Origin: Actinomycetota bacterium
Lineage (GTDB): Bacteria > Actinomycetota > Actinomycetes > Propionibacteriales > Nocardioidaceae
Assembly (NCBI GenBank): GCA_009701885.1
Contig: WLJH01000027.1
Span: 1-48,288, forward strand
Length of the DNA stretch: 48,288 bases
Direction: 5' to 3'
Positions 9,001-17,418 of the stretch are shown one piece after another (the first letter of the stretch is position 1; the number at the start of each line of letters is the position of its first letter). Made by a program: the position numbers and the translations under genes. The notes beneath the pieces were generated by a model. That model saw only the letters and a program-made list of their open reading frames with translations. It had not been told where the DNA came from and ran no database searches.

Positions 9001-9186
9001 GGTCGAGCAAGCCCGCGGCTGAGGGACGAAGCCGCGCTAGGCGTGTCGAGACCGCGTGAGCTGCCTGTGCTCGCCGACGACAGGCAGTCGCCACGCGAGC
9101 GCTCGACCCGTCTGTGGTCGCCGACCACGCGCAGGTGCAGCGGTCTCGACGACGCCCTCGCTGGCGCTCGGGCTGCTCGACCAACG
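9001..9186. repeat. Large intergenic palindromic repeat, copy 1
   Basis: Inverted-repeat element filling the gap between two convergent genes. The left side begins GGTCGAGCA and the right side ends CTGCTCGACCAACG (9173-9186). Inside are GTCGAGACCGCG on the left and CGGTCTCGAC on the right (9141-9150), plus separate hairpins such as CTGCCTGT/ACAGGCAG (9061-9068 with 9080-9087). A related element is at 12785-12914. Confidence 0.75.
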
Positions 9187-9199
9187 TGCGGGGACGTCC

Positions 9200-10240
9200 C
9201 TAGTGGGACAAGGCCCGCCGCAGCGCCCGGTGCACCCCGGCGGGCGTGAGCACCCCGACGAACGCCGCGCCGTCGCGCACGCCCACCATCGCCTTGTCCT
9301 CGCGCAGCATCGCGGCGAGCGCCTGCTCGAGCGTGGAGTCCAGCGGGATCGCAGCCCCGAGCTGACCGCCGGTGACGCCGTCGAGCGGCTCGAGGTCCTC
9401 GACCCGCAGGGGTACGACGGAGAGCCGGCGCAGCCCGGACTCCGAGCCCACGAAGCCGGCGACCTGGTCGTCGGCCGGGCGGGCGAGGAGCTCCAGCGGG
9501 GTGCCGATCTGCGCCAGCCGTCCGCCCTCGGCGAAGACGGCGACCCGGTCACCCATGGCCACGGCCTCGTCGATGTCGTGGGTGACCATGACGACGGTCT
9601 TGCCGAGCTCGCGCTGGAGCGCGCGGAACTCCTCCTGCAGCCGCACCCGCACCACCGGGTCGACCGCCCCGAACGGCTCGTCCATCAGCAGCACCGGCGG
9701 GTCGGCCGCGAGCGCGCGGGCCACGCCCACGCGCTGGCGCTGCCCGCCGGAGAGCTGGTGGGGGTAGCGCCGGCCGAAGACCGAGGGGTCCAGACCGACC
9801 AGCGCGAGCAGCTCCTCGGCGCGCGACCTGGCGGTGGAGCGCGACTCCCCGAGCAGCAGCGGTACCGTCATGACGTTCTCGGCGATCCGCTGGTGCGGGA
9901 AGAGCCCGACCTGCTGGATGACGTAGCCGATGCCGCGGCGCAGCTCGACCGGGTCGACCCCGGTGACGTCGCGGCCGTCGATCTCGATCGTCCCCGTGGT
10001 GGGCTCGATCAGCCGGTTGACCATCTTCAGCGTCGTCGACTTGCCGCAGCCCGACGGTCCGACGAGCACGACCGTCTCCCCGCGGCCGACCTCCAGGTCG
10101 AGGTCGTGCACCGCGACGGTGCCGTCGTCGTACCTCTTGGACACCCCGCTCAGCCGGATCATCGGGTCGTCCGCGGGCACGGCGGCGACGGGCATCGGCT
10201 CGCCCACCCGGGCAGCAGGCTGGGAGCCGGTAGCGTCCAT
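9200..10240 (-). CDS. Osmoprotectant (glycine betaine/choline-type) ABC transporter ATP-binding protein
   Basis: Product of 346 residues. ABC ATPase of the OpuCA/ProV group. Walker A GPSGCGKS (61-68), Q-loop in YVIQQVGLFPH, signature LSGGQ (163-167), Walker B VLLMDEP (183-189) and H-loop VTHD. The C-terminal part (about 283-343) looks like a single CBS-type regulatory domain, where the family often has two. The ATG at 10240 is supported by TAGGGT on this strand (10253-10248) ending 7 nt before it; the alternative is M27 (MIRLSGV). It is divergent from its two permeases and binding protein. The product probably drives osmoprotectant import. Confidence 0.9.
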   Translation of the reverse strand: MDATGSQPAARVGEPMPVAAVPADDPMIRLSGVSKRYDDGTVAVHDLDLEVGRGETVVLVGPSGCGKSTTLKMVNRLIEPTTGTIEIDGRDVTGVDPVELRRGIGYVIQQVGLFPHQRIAENVMTVPLLLGESRSTARSRAEELLALVGLDPSVFGRRYPHQLSGGQRQRVGVARALAADPPVLLMDEPFGAVDPVVRVRLQEEFRALQRELGKTVVMVTHDIDEAVAMGDRVAVFAEGGRLAQIGTPLELLARPADDQVAGFVGSESGLRRLSVVPLRVEDLEPLDGVTGGQLGAAIPLDSTLEQALAAMLREDKAMVGVRDGAAFVGVLTPAGVHRALRRALSH

Positions 10241-10253
10241 GCATGTGACCCTA
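10231..10253. promoter_or_regulatory. Interleaved divergent leaderless promoters
   Basis: On the plus strand TAGCGT (10231-10236) ends 8 nt before GTG 10245. On the minus strand TAGGGT (10253-10248) ends 7 nt before ATG 10240. The two start codons are separated by only 4 bases, and each -10 box lies within the first codons of the opposite gene. The two promoters therefore probably cannot be occupied at the same time. Confidence 0.6.
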
Positions 10254-11042
10254 CTCGCGGCGACCCTCGCCCCCCGGGCGACGAGCGGGCTGCTCGGCGA
10301 GCGGGTCGGCGAGCGGGTGGGCGAGCAGCTGGCGGGCGTCGACGCCGGCGCGGACCCGCGCTGCTACAGCCGCCTGGTCAACGAGTGGTTCTGCTGGGAC
10401 TACGTCCGCGACTACCGCCCCGAGATCATCGACGCCACGCTCCAGCACCTGCTCATCACCCTCGCCTCGGTGCTGCTGGGTCTCGCGATCGCCTTCCCGC
10501 TGGCGCTGCTAGCGCGTCGCTACCCCCGCCTCGAGAGCACGATCCTCGGCGTCAGCACCGGGCTCTACACCGTGCCCTCGATCGCGCTCTTCCCGCTGCT
10601 GGTGCCGTTCACCGGCCTCAGCGCCACGACCGTCGTCATCGGGCTGGCGCTCTACGCCTTGACGATCCTGGTGCGCGCGCTGCTCGAGGGCCTGCGCGCG
10701 GTCCCGGAGGACGTGCGCGAGGCCGCGCGCGGCCTGGGGTACGGCGCCGGGCGGCTGCTCCTGCGGGTCGAGCTGCCCCTCGCCGTACCCGTCCTCGTCG
10801 CCGGGCTGCGCGTCGCCACCGTCTCGACCGTGGCGCTCACGACCGTGGGCAGCCTGGTCTCCTACGGCGGGCTCGGCAACCTCATCCGCGACGGGGTCCA
10901 GGGCAACTTCCGCGCCGAGCTGATGACCGCCGCGGTGCTCTGCGTCGTGCTCGCGGTGCTGCTCGACGTGCTGCTGGTGCTGGTGCAACGGGCGGCGACG
11001 CCGTGGACGCGCGGGCGACAGGGGCAGGGGGCGACCGCATGA
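10245..11042 (+). CDS. Osmoprotectant ABC transporter permease (first)
   Basis: Product of 265 residues. BPD-type inner-membrane permease with about five to six membrane segments after an unusual N-terminal stretch of about 45 residues. LVNEWFCWDYVRDYRPEIIDATLQHL followed by the first TM is typical of OpuCB/ProW-like permeases. The EAA loop is EDVREAARGLGYGAGRLLL. The start is uncertain: GTG 10245 fits a -10 box 8 nt upstream, ATG 10239 is also in frame, and GTG 10317 would remove the odd N-terminus. It overlaps the second permease by 4 nt. Confidence 0.87.
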   Translation: MTLLAATLAPRATSGLLGERVGERVGEQLAGVDAGADPRCYSRLVNEWFCWDYVRDYRPEIIDATLQHLLITLASVLLGLAIAFPLALLARRYPRLESTILGVSTGLYTVPSIALFPLLVPFTGLSATTVVIGLALYALTILVRALLEGLRAVPEDVREAARGLGYGAGRLLLRVELPLAVPVLVAGLRVATVSTVALTTVGSLVSYGGLGNLIRDGVQGNFRAELMTAAVLCVVLAVLLDVLLVLVQRAATPWTRGRQGQGATA

Positions 11043-11812
11043 GGGTGCTGCAGGACGCCTGGCGCTACCTCACCGACGCCAGCAGCTGGACCGGGGACGG
11101 CGGGATGCTGGCGCTGCTGGCCGAGCAGCTGCTCCTCACCGCCGGGGCGCTGGGGATCGCGATGCTCGTCGGCCTGCCGCTGGCCCTGTGGCTCGGGCAC
11201 CTCGGCCGAGGCGGCTTCCTCGCCATCAACATCACCAACGTCGGGCGCGCCGTCCCGACCTTCGCGCTCCTCGCGCTGCTCGTGACCGCCGACCCGTGGG
11301 GCTGGACCGGCGACCTCTTCCCGGGCACCGCCACCCTCGGGCCGTTCGGCCGCGGCGGCGCGGCGACCCTCGTCGCCCTCGCGCTCTTCGCGCTGCCGCC
11401 GATCATCACCAACGCCTACACCGCGGTGCGCGAGGTGCCCACCGAGGTGCGCGAGGCCGCCAGGGGCATGGGGATGAGCGGGTGGCAGGTCTTCCGGCGC
11501 GCGGAGTGGCCGCTGGCCCTGCCGCTGGTGGCCTCCGGCGTACGCCTGGCGCTGGTGCAGGTCTGGGCGACCGCGACCATCGCCGCACTCGTCGCCGGCC
11601 CCGGCCTGGGGCGGGTCATCACCGACGGGTTCTTCCGCACGCAGTACGGCAAGGGCATCGCCGGCGCGATCGTCGTCGCGGCCGTCGCGCTGGTCCTCGA
11701 GCTGCTCGCTGCGTGGGTCCAGCGCGCCGTCACCCCGCCCGGCGCGCCGGGGGCCGCCTCACCCGGACGGTCCCGACGGGTGTCCCCGGACCGCAATACG
11801 GTGGCCCCATGA
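11039..11812 (+). CDS. Osmoprotectant ABC transporter permease (second)
   Basis: Product of 257 residues. Second BPD-type permease, paralogous to the preceding gene. It has an N-terminal TM at about 28-50, NVGRAVPTFALLALLV, and an EAA loop TEVREAARGMGMSGWQVFRR. Five to six membrane segments are visible. The ATGA overlap with the upstream permease and the 4-nt overlap with the binding-protein gene indicate one coupled transcript. Two permeases with one substrate-binding protein are the OpuC-type arrangement. Confidence 0.9.
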   Translation: MRVLQDAWRYLTDASSWTGDGGMLALLAEQLLLTAGALGIAMLVGLPLALWLGHLGRGGFLAINITNVGRAVPTFALLALLVTADPWGWTGDLFPGTATLGPFGRGGAATLVALALFALPPIITNAYTAVREVPTEVREAARGMGMSGWQVFRRAEWPLALPLVASGVRLALVQVWATATIAALVAGPGLGRVITDGFFRTQYGKGIAGAIVVAAVALVLELLAAWVQRAVTPPGAPGAASPGRSRRVSPDRNTVAP

Positions 11813-12771
11813 CGCCTCGACGCTCCCTGTACCGACCCCTGGCCTCCTTCCTGGCGGTCGGCACCGTCCTGCTCGCCGGTGCCTGCGCCGGCGACGACCT
11901 GGCCGAGGACACCGGCTCCGACGACGCCACCCCGTCGGCCTCCGGGGGCGGCCCGGTCACCATCGCCAGCCAGTCCTTCCCCGAGGCCGCGCTGGTCACC
12001 TCGATGTACGAGCAGCTGCTCGCCGACGCCGGCTACGAGCCGACCGTCAACCTCGTCGACGCCCGCGACGCCTACATGGCCGACTTCCCGGGCTCCGTGG
12101 ACGTCGTGCCGGAGTACGTCGGCGGCATCGTCAACTTCCTCAACGGCCAGGCCAACGGCGACGACGCCGAGCCGTTCGTGGCCGGGGACGGCCAGGAGCT
12201 GGCCGACCAGGGCGCTGACCTGCTCGACGAGGCCGGCATCACCCTGCTCGAGCTCTCCGAGGCCACCGACACCAACGCCTTCTTCGTCACCCAGGAGCGC
12301 GCCGAGGCCGAGGGCTGGACCGCCCTGTCCGACCTCGAGGGCGAGTCCGTCGTCCTGGCCGCGGCCCCCGACTGCGAGGGCCGTCTCGACTGTGGTGGCG
12401 GCCTGACCGACGAGTACGGCATCGACATCACCGAGATCCTGCCGCTGGGCTACGCCTCCGACCAGACCTACCAGTCGGTCATCGACGGTGAGTCCGACCT
12501 GGGCCTGACCGCCACCACCGACGGCACGCTGGACTCCCTCGGCCTGGTCGTGCTCGAGGACGACCGCGAGATCCAGCCCGCGCAGAACCTCGTCCCCGCC
12601 GTCGCCACCGACTTCCTCGAGGAGAACCCCGACGTCGCCGACATCCTCGAGCCGCTCATGGCCGCGCTGACCACCGAGAAGCTCACCGAGCTCAACGGCC
12701 GGATCACCGTCGACCGCGAGCAGACCGAGGACGTGGCCCGGGACTTCCTGGAGTCCGAGGGACTCATCTGA
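11809..12771 (+). CDS. Osmoprotectant-binding lipoprotein of the ABC transporter
   Basis: Product of 320 residues. Lipoprotein signal with lipobox LAGAC (modified Cys26), then a short acidic Ser/Asp linker. The mature domain starts VTIASQSFPEAALVTSMYEQLL, typical of OpuAC/OpuCC-type binding proteins. Later landmarks are VDVVPEYVGG and LGLTATTDGTL. Substrate is expected to be a quaternary ammonium compound, not provable from the sequence alone. The ATG overlaps the permease stop, and TACGGT (11797-11802) 6 nt upstream could give extra leaderless transcripts for this high-demand subunit. Confidence 0.9.
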   Translation: MTPRRSLYRPLASFLAVGTVLLAGACAGDDLAEDTGSDDATPSASGGGPVTIASQSFPEAALVTSMYEQLLADAGYEPTVNLVDARDAYMADFPGSVDVVPEYVGGIVNFLNGQANGDDAEPFVAGDGQELADQGADLLDEAGITLLELSEATDTNAFFVTQERAEAEGWTALSDLEGESVVLAAAPDCEGRLDCGGGLTDEYGIDITEILPLGYASDQTYQSVIDGESDLGLTATTDGTLDSLGLVVLEDDREIQPAQNLVPAVATDFLEENPDVADILEPLMAALTTEKLTELNGRITVDREQTEDVARDFLESEGLI

Positions 12772-12784
12772 GGCGCGTCCTCCA

Positions 12785-12914
12785 CCGTTGGTCGAGCAGC
12801 CCGAGCCGCTAGGCGAGGGCGTCGTCGAGACCGCGTGACCTGGCTGTGGGCGGCGACCACGGTCAGGTCACGCGGTCTCGACGACGCTCGCTGGCGCTCG
12901 CTGCTCGACCAACG
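12785..12914. repeat. Large intergenic palindromic repeat, copy 2
   Basis: Imperfect palindrome of about 130 bp between convergent genes. Outer arms CGTTGGTCGAGCAG (12785-12798) and CTGCTCGACCAACG (12901-12914). The inner arms 12821-12842 and 12864-12885 form a perfect 22-bp stem, with a 21-nt loop. It shares CGGTCTCGACGAC and CGCTGGCGCTCG with copy 1 at 9001-9186. Confidence 0.85.
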
Positions 12915-12976
12915 GGCGCGCTGGAGCCCGCCGGGAGTGCCCCCACGGCGCCGGACATTCGGTCGCCACACCGGCC

Positions 12977-14086
12977 TCACTCGCCCGGCCGCACCTCGAG
13001 CGCCCCGCGGGCGATGGTGGCGGTCTCCAGGAACGGCACGTCCAGGAGCACCTGCTCACCCACCCGCCGCCGGTCGATGGGGCCCTCGGCCAGCCGCGTC
13101 ATGAGCAGCGCCGCCTCCTCGCGCCGCCCCTGCTCGACCAGCCACCCGCAGAGCCGGTGGACCGGCGGCAGGATGGAGCGGGTCAGCGACCGCTCCCCGC
13201 CCCAGATCGACAGCACCCCGTCGCGCAGCAGCGCCCACCACTCGTCGCTGCACCCGGGGATCTCGGTGAAGTAGCGGTGCATGTCGCCGGCGAGCACCTT
13301 CTCGCGCAGCACGCGGGTGACCTTCGCGTCGCCGTAGTCCTCGACCGAGGCGAGGGTCATCTGCTTGGTGCGCCAGCGGTCGCGCAGGTCCTCGATCGAG
13401 GAGCGCTGCTGGGTGATCGAGGAGCCGTCGGCGCGGATCCGCCAGTGGTAGACGATGTCGGGCACGACCCCGAAGCGTCGCGCGGCCAGGAACGCCCGGG
13501 TCGTCGTCGGTTGGTCCTCGTAGCGCACGCCCTCGGGCCATGACAGGCCGGTGCGGTCCCAGAACTCCCGCGTGAAGAGCTTGTTCCAGGCGAAGACGTC
13601 GCCCAGGATCTCGGGGTGCTGGTCGATGAAGGCCATCCGCCGCGGGTGCAGCCGCCGCATCCACCGCGGCTCGTCCAGCAGTCCGTCCTCGTGCGGGAAC
13701 CACCGCGCGATCGAGCCGGTCACGAGGTCGCAGCCGCCGCGCCGCAGCTGCTTGTGCAGGACCTCGTACGCCGTCGGCGGGACGACGTCGTCGCTGTCCG
13801 CGAAGGCCAGCAGCGTCCCACGGGCGGCTGCGACGCCGGTGTTGCGCGCCGCGCCGAGCCCGTGGTTGCTGGTGTGGAGCACTCGCACGACGTCGGGGTG
13901 GGCGGCGGCGTACGCGTCGGCGACCCGGCCGGTGGAGTCGGTCGACCCGTCGTCGACGACCACCACCTCGAGCGGTGCGTAGGTCTGTGCCAGCAGGCTG
14001 TCGAGGCACTCCCCGAGGTAGTCCTCGACGTCGTACGCCGGCACCACCACCGACAGCAGCGGCCGCTCGCGGCGCCAGAAGACCAT
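12977..14086 (-). CDS. Family 2 glycosyltransferase
   Basis: Product of 369 residues. GT-A fold glycosyltransferase: SVVVPAYDVEDYLGECLDSL near the N-terminus, DDGSTDST (45-52) and the metal-binding DSDD (97-100). The region FAWNKLFTREFWDRTGLSWPEGVRYEDQPTT resembles teichoic-acid and capsule transferases. The C-terminal 150 residues are helical and not recognisable. The ATG at 14086 lies 6 nt after TAGCGT (14098-14093), so it is probably leaderless. It is divergent from a sulfotransferase-like gene, suggesting a surface-glycan role. Donor and acceptor are unknown. Confidence 0.85.
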   Translation of the reverse strand: MVFWRRERPLLSVVVPAYDVEDYLGECLDSLLAQTYAPLEVVVVDDGSTDSTGRVADAYAAAHPDVVRVLHTSNHGLGAARNTGVAAARGTLLAFADSDDVVPPTAYEVLHKQLRRGGCDLVTGSIARWFPHEDGLLDEPRWMRRLHPRRMAFIDQHPEILGDVFAWNKLFTREFWDRTGLSWPEGVRYEDQPTTTRAFLAARRFGVVPDIVYHWRIRADGSSITQQRSSIEDLRDRWRTKQMTLASVEDYGDAKVTRVLREKVLAGDMHRYFTEIPGCSDEWWALLRDGVLSIWGGERSLTRSILPPVHRLCGWLVEQGRREEAALLMTRLAEGPIDRRRVGEQVLLDVPFLETATIARGALEVRPGE

Positions 14087-14141
14087 GGCCGAACGCTAGC
14101 GGTGCGGGCTGAGAGGCCTCCTGGCACTAGAGTCCCCTCCC

Positions 14142-15263
14142 GTGAGTGCCCAGCCCGACGCCTTCACCGTGCCCGCCGACCCCGACCCGATGTCGTACGA
14201 CCGCAAGGTCCTCTTCGTCGCGGGAGCCGGCCGTTCCGGCACGAGCACGATGGCGGGGCTGATGAAGATCATGGGCCTGCACGTGCCGCAGCCCGAGGTC
14301 GAGCCCGACGAGACCAACCCGAAGGGCTTCGCCGAGCCCGCGTGGGTCGTCGAGCACCACTCGCGACTGCTGCGTGAGGCGGTCGTGCAGGTCAGCGACT
14401 CCCGCCCCGACGCGTGGTTCGAGACCGGCCGGGTCGCCACCCGTGAGCCGGAGCGGATCAAGACCGCCGAGTGGCTCGAGGGCCACTTCGCCGTCAACCC
14501 CGAGCTGGTCGTGAAGGACCCGCGGCTCTCCTGGTTCCTGAGCCTGTGGCGGGTCGCGGCGATCCGCTGCGGCGCCACGCCCGTGTTCGCCACGATGCTG
14601 CGCCCCCCGAGCGAGGTCGTCGGCTCGAAGCAGAAGTACTACGCCAACCGGCTCGGCTCCGCGCACCTCGCGGCCTCCTGGCTCAACATGCTGCTGCACA
14701 CCGAGCGCGCCACCCGCGAGTCGGTCGCCGACGGCGGGCGCGTGTTCATCCGGTACGCCGACCTGCTCGACGACTGGACCAAGGCCGTGATGTACACCGG
14801 CGAGCAGCTGGGTCTCCAGCACATCCTGCACGCCAAGTCCGAGCGGATCCGTGACGCGCACCGCTTCGTCGACCCCGGCCTGCGCCGCGTCTCCGGCACC
14901 CTCGACGACCTGGGGCTGCCGAAGCGGCTGCACGAGCTGGTCGCCGAGACCTGGAACGAGCTCAACAAGCTCGCCGACCACGACGGCGACACCCCGGCCG
15001 TCCACGAGGCGCTGGACCAGCTCCGGGAGGGCTACGTCGAGCTCTACGAGGAGTCCGAGGCGATCTCGCGCTCCTCGGTCGTGGCCGCCGAGCAGAAGAC
15101 GCGTCGTGGCCGCGACAAGGGCGACGGCCCCGCGGGCGAGCCCGGTCCCAGGGACACCGCGGACCCGGCGTACGTCGCCGACAAGATCCCGCACGGCCTG
15201 CGTGCCGCCATCCCGCCGGGGGTCCGTCGCGGCCTGCGCAAGGCCGTCGGCCGCGAGCGCTGA
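14142..15263 (+). CDS. Sulfotransferase-like (P-loop) protein
   Basis: Product of 373 residues. KVLFVAGAGRSGTSTMAGLMKIMGL near the N-terminus contains the PAPS-binding-type loop GAGRSGTST (28-36). VVKDPRLSWFL and TPVFATMLRPPSEVVGS fit the 3'-phosphate-binding segment of sulfotransferases. The C-terminal 50 residues are basic. GTG at 14142 is 8 nt after TAGAGT (14128-14133), probably leaderless. It is followed after 18 nt by a glycosyltransferase. It probably decorates an extracellular glycan or glycolipid. Many proteins of this fold have no proven sulfotransferase activity. Confidence 0.75.
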   Translation: MSAQPDAFTVPADPDPMSYDRKVLFVAGAGRSGTSTMAGLMKIMGLHVPQPEVEPDETNPKGFAEPAWVVEHHSRLLREAVVQVSDSRPDAWFETGRVATREPERIKTAEWLEGHFAVNPELVVKDPRLSWFLSLWRVAAIRCGATPVFATMLRPPSEVVGSKQKYYANRLGSAHLAASWLNMLLHTERATRESVADGGRVFIRYADLLDDWTKAVMYTGEQLGLQHILHAKSERIRDAHRFVDPGLRRVSGTLDDLGLPKRLHELVAETWNELNKLADHDGDTPAVHEALDQLREGYVELYEESEAISRSSVVAAEQKTRRGRDKGDGPAGEPGPRDTADPAYVADKIPHGLRAAIPPGVRRGLRKAVGRER

Positions 15264-15281
15264 GCACCGGCTGACGACGAC

Positions 15282-16196
15282 GTGAACGCGATCCGCAACG
15301 CCGAGGGCCTCACCAACCTCGAGGGCCACACCGAGTTCGACATCACCTGGCCGTGGAACCGTCCCGGCGGGCTGCGGGCCGGGGCGACCGCGGTGCTGCG
15401 GGTCAAGGACGAGGCGCCCTCGCTGCCGTTCGTCCTGCCGCCGCTGCTGCGCGCGACCGACCACGTCGTCGTGGTCGACAACGGCTCCACCGACGGCACG
15501 CCCGAGGTCGCGGCCGAGGCCGCGGCGAAGGTCGGCCTCTCCGACAAGCTGACCCAGCTCTCCTACCCCTTCGAGGTCGCCCGCGCCGGCGCCGAGCACC
15601 TCGACCAGCACGAGCTGTCGGTGCACTCGCTGTCGTACTTCTACAACTGGTGCTTCGCGCAGGTGCAGACCCGCTACTCGTGGAAGTGGGACGGCGACAT
15701 GGTCCTCACCACCGAGGGCGAGATCTCGATGGCGGACCTGACCTGGCAGGTCGGCGGTGTGCAGTCGATCATCCGGGTCCCGCGGCACGGGCTCTACCTC
15801 GACTCCGACTCCCACGGCTACCTCGACCTCGGGCTGCGCAACGCCGAGGAGTGGGGCTACCCGGTCGGCCCGGACTTCGTGTTCACCAAGGCCTTCGAGT
15901 GGGAGATCCGCTCCACGCCCGAGGGCTGCCGCTCGATCGGCCTGCCGCAGGGGCTGTGCGTGGAGCTGAAGTACCTCCACGGCGACGAGTTCGCGCACTG
16001 GACCGACCCGGAGTCCTTCGCGACCTCCTGGCGCAACCGTCGCAAGCGCCGCGAGTGGGCGGTCTTCCACGCCCTCAAGGAGGGCACCGTGCCCCCCGGC
16101 GTCCACGAGATCACCGCCCCCGACGGGGTGCACATCGTCGACCACGTCACGCAGACCTGGCTGCCCCTCGCCCCGCGCCCCCTCCAGGTGGGCTGA
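15282..16196 (+). CDS. Glycosyltransferase-like protein (GT-A type)
   Basis: Product of 304 residues. VLRVKDEAPSLPFVLPPLL followed by DNGSTDGT (66-73) is the nucleotide-sugar binding start of family 2-like transferases. WDGDM (136-140) provides the DxD-type metal site. The C-terminal half is aromatic and charged with no membrane segment. Start GTG 15282 follows the sulfotransferase-like gene by 18 nt, so the two are likely co-transcribed. A very strong hairpin ends the unit at 16220-16274. Substrate unknown. Confidence 0.8.
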   Translation: MNAIRNAEGLTNLEGHTEFDITWPWNRPGGLRAGATAVLRVKDEAPSLPFVLPPLLRATDHVVVVDNGSTDGTPEVAAEAAAKVGLSDKLTQLSYPFEVARAGAEHLDQHELSVHSLSYFYNWCFAQVQTRYSWKWDGDMVLTTEGEISMADLTWQVGGVQSIIRVPRHGLYLDSDSHGYLDLGLRNAEEWGYPVGPDFVFTKAFEWEIRSTPEGCRSIGLPQGLCVELKYLHGDEFAHWTDPESFATSWRNRRKRREWAVFHALKEGTVPPGVHEITAPDGVHIVDHVTQTWLPLAPRPLQVG

Positions 16197-16219
16197 GAGT
16201 CCGCGCCGACCGTCCTCCC

Positions 16220-16274
16220 GCCGAGCCGGCTCGTCATTCCGTACCCGCTGTACGGAAAGACGAGCCGGCTCGGC
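16220..16274 (+). terminator. Strong hairpin terminator after the glycosyltransferase
   Basis: A perfect 16-bp stem (16220-16235 with 16259-16274) is extended by TCCGTA/TACGGA (16238-16243 with 16251-16256) around a 7-nt loop. It lies 23 nt after the stop codon. Confidence 0.8.
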
Positions 16275-16334
16275 GCCACAGGGTCGGCCCACGCCACCCC
16301 CCACCCGTGTCGGACAGGTCACACGAAAGGACCG

Positions 16335-16364
16335 GTGACGGGCGCGCCCGCGTGTGCGTACCGT
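16335..16364 (+). promoter_or_regulatory. Putative promoter of the pantothenate/NAD unit
   Basis: GTGACG (16335-16340), an 18-nt spacer, and TACCGT (16359-16364). This would give a leader of about 100 nt before the DUF2520 gene. The -35 match is only partial. Confidence 0.35.
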
Positions 16365-16470
16365 TGACGCTGCAGGACAGCCACACACACCAGACGAGCA
16401 CGACGTCCGGTACCCACCCCGGCCCGGGACCCCCGGGTGGTCGGAGGGACTGGAACGAAAGGTTCAGACC

Positions 16471-17418
16471 ATGCCTCACCCCGCACTGCGGGTGGGCGTC
16501 GTCGGCGCGGGTCGCGTCGGGGCCGTCCTCGCCGCCCGGCTGCGCGCCGCCGGCCACCACGTCGTGGCTGCCGCCGGTGACTCCGACGCCACGCTGGAGC
16601 GCATCGCGACCCTGCTGCCCGGGGTCCCCAACGCCAAGCCCACGGCCGTCGCCCGCGAGTGCGACGTCCTGCTGCTGACCGTCCCCGACGACATGCTGGC
16701 CAACGTCGTGACGACGCTGGCGCACGCCGGCGCGCTCCGCGCGGGCCAGTACGTCGTGCACACCTCCGGCCGCCATGGCCTGGCCGTCCTCGAGCCGGCC
16801 GCCGCGGTCGGGGCCCGCACCGCCGCCGTGCACCCGGCGATGACCTTCTCGGGCACGGCCGTGGACCTCGACCGGCTCTCGGGCTGCGTCTTCGGCCTGA
16901 CCGCGCCCGAGGCCGAGCGGCCCTTCGCCGAGGCCCTCGTCGCCGACCTCGGCGGCCGCCCGATGTGGGTGCCCGAGGAGATGCGCACGCTCTACCACGC
17001 GGGCCTGGCCCACGGCGCCAACCACCTCGTCACCCTGGTGACCGAGGCGATGGAGATCCTCACCGCCGCCGGGGCCACCGACCCGGCCGGCACGTTGCGC
17101 CCGCTGCTGACCGCCGCCCTCGACAACGCCCTCGACCGGGGCGACGCGGCCCTCACCGGCCCGATCGTGCGCGGCGACGCCGGCACGGTCGCCGCCCACC
17201 TGGAGGACCTGCGGACCACCGCGCCGCAGACGCTGGCGTCGTACGTCGCCCTCGCGCGGGCCACGCTCGGTCGCGCCGTCACCGACGGCCGGTTGCTGCC
17301 GATCCGGGCACTCAAGATCAAGGAGCTGCTCGACGACGCCGAGGCGACGTCGCGCGCCACCCAGGGGGCGGGCTCGCGCTCCGGCGTGGACGGACGCCGC
17401 CTGCGGGGCAGCCGGTGA
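16471..17418 (+). CDS. Rossmann-fold DUF2520 protein (Rv3603c-like)
   Basis: Product of 315 residues. N-terminal NAD(P)-binding fold with GAGRVG (12-17) and VLLLTVPDDML, then a helical C-terminal domain typical of Rossmann-like plus DUF2520 proteins. It sits directly before panC with a GTGA overlap, the same order as Rv3603c-panC-panD in mycobacteria, so a link to pantothenate synthesis is often suspected. Resemblance to ketopantoate reductase is structural only, and no activity can be assigned. The ATG at 16471 starts immediately before the Rossmann strand, with GAAAGG upstream. Confidence 0.88.
   Translation: MPHPALRVGVVGAGRVGAVLAARLRAAGHHVVAAAGDSDATLERIATLLPGVPNAKPTAVARECDVLLLTVPDDMLANVVTTLAHAGALRAGQYVVHTSGRHGLAVLEPAAAVGARTAAVHPAMTFSGTAVDLDRLSGCVFGLTAPEAERPFAEALVADLGGRPMWVPEEMRTLYHAGLAHGANHLVTLVTEAMEILTAAGATDPAGTLRPLLTAALDNALDRGDAALTGPIVRGDAGTVAAHLEDLRTTAPQTLASYVALARATLGRAVTDGRLLPIRALKIKELLDDAEATSRATQGAGSRSGVDGRRLRGSR

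Noticed and set aside
9056..11812. Long plus-strand frame starting inside the repeat region before the transporter
   Set aside because: It runs antisense through the ATPase gene; only the part from 11039 is a real permease.
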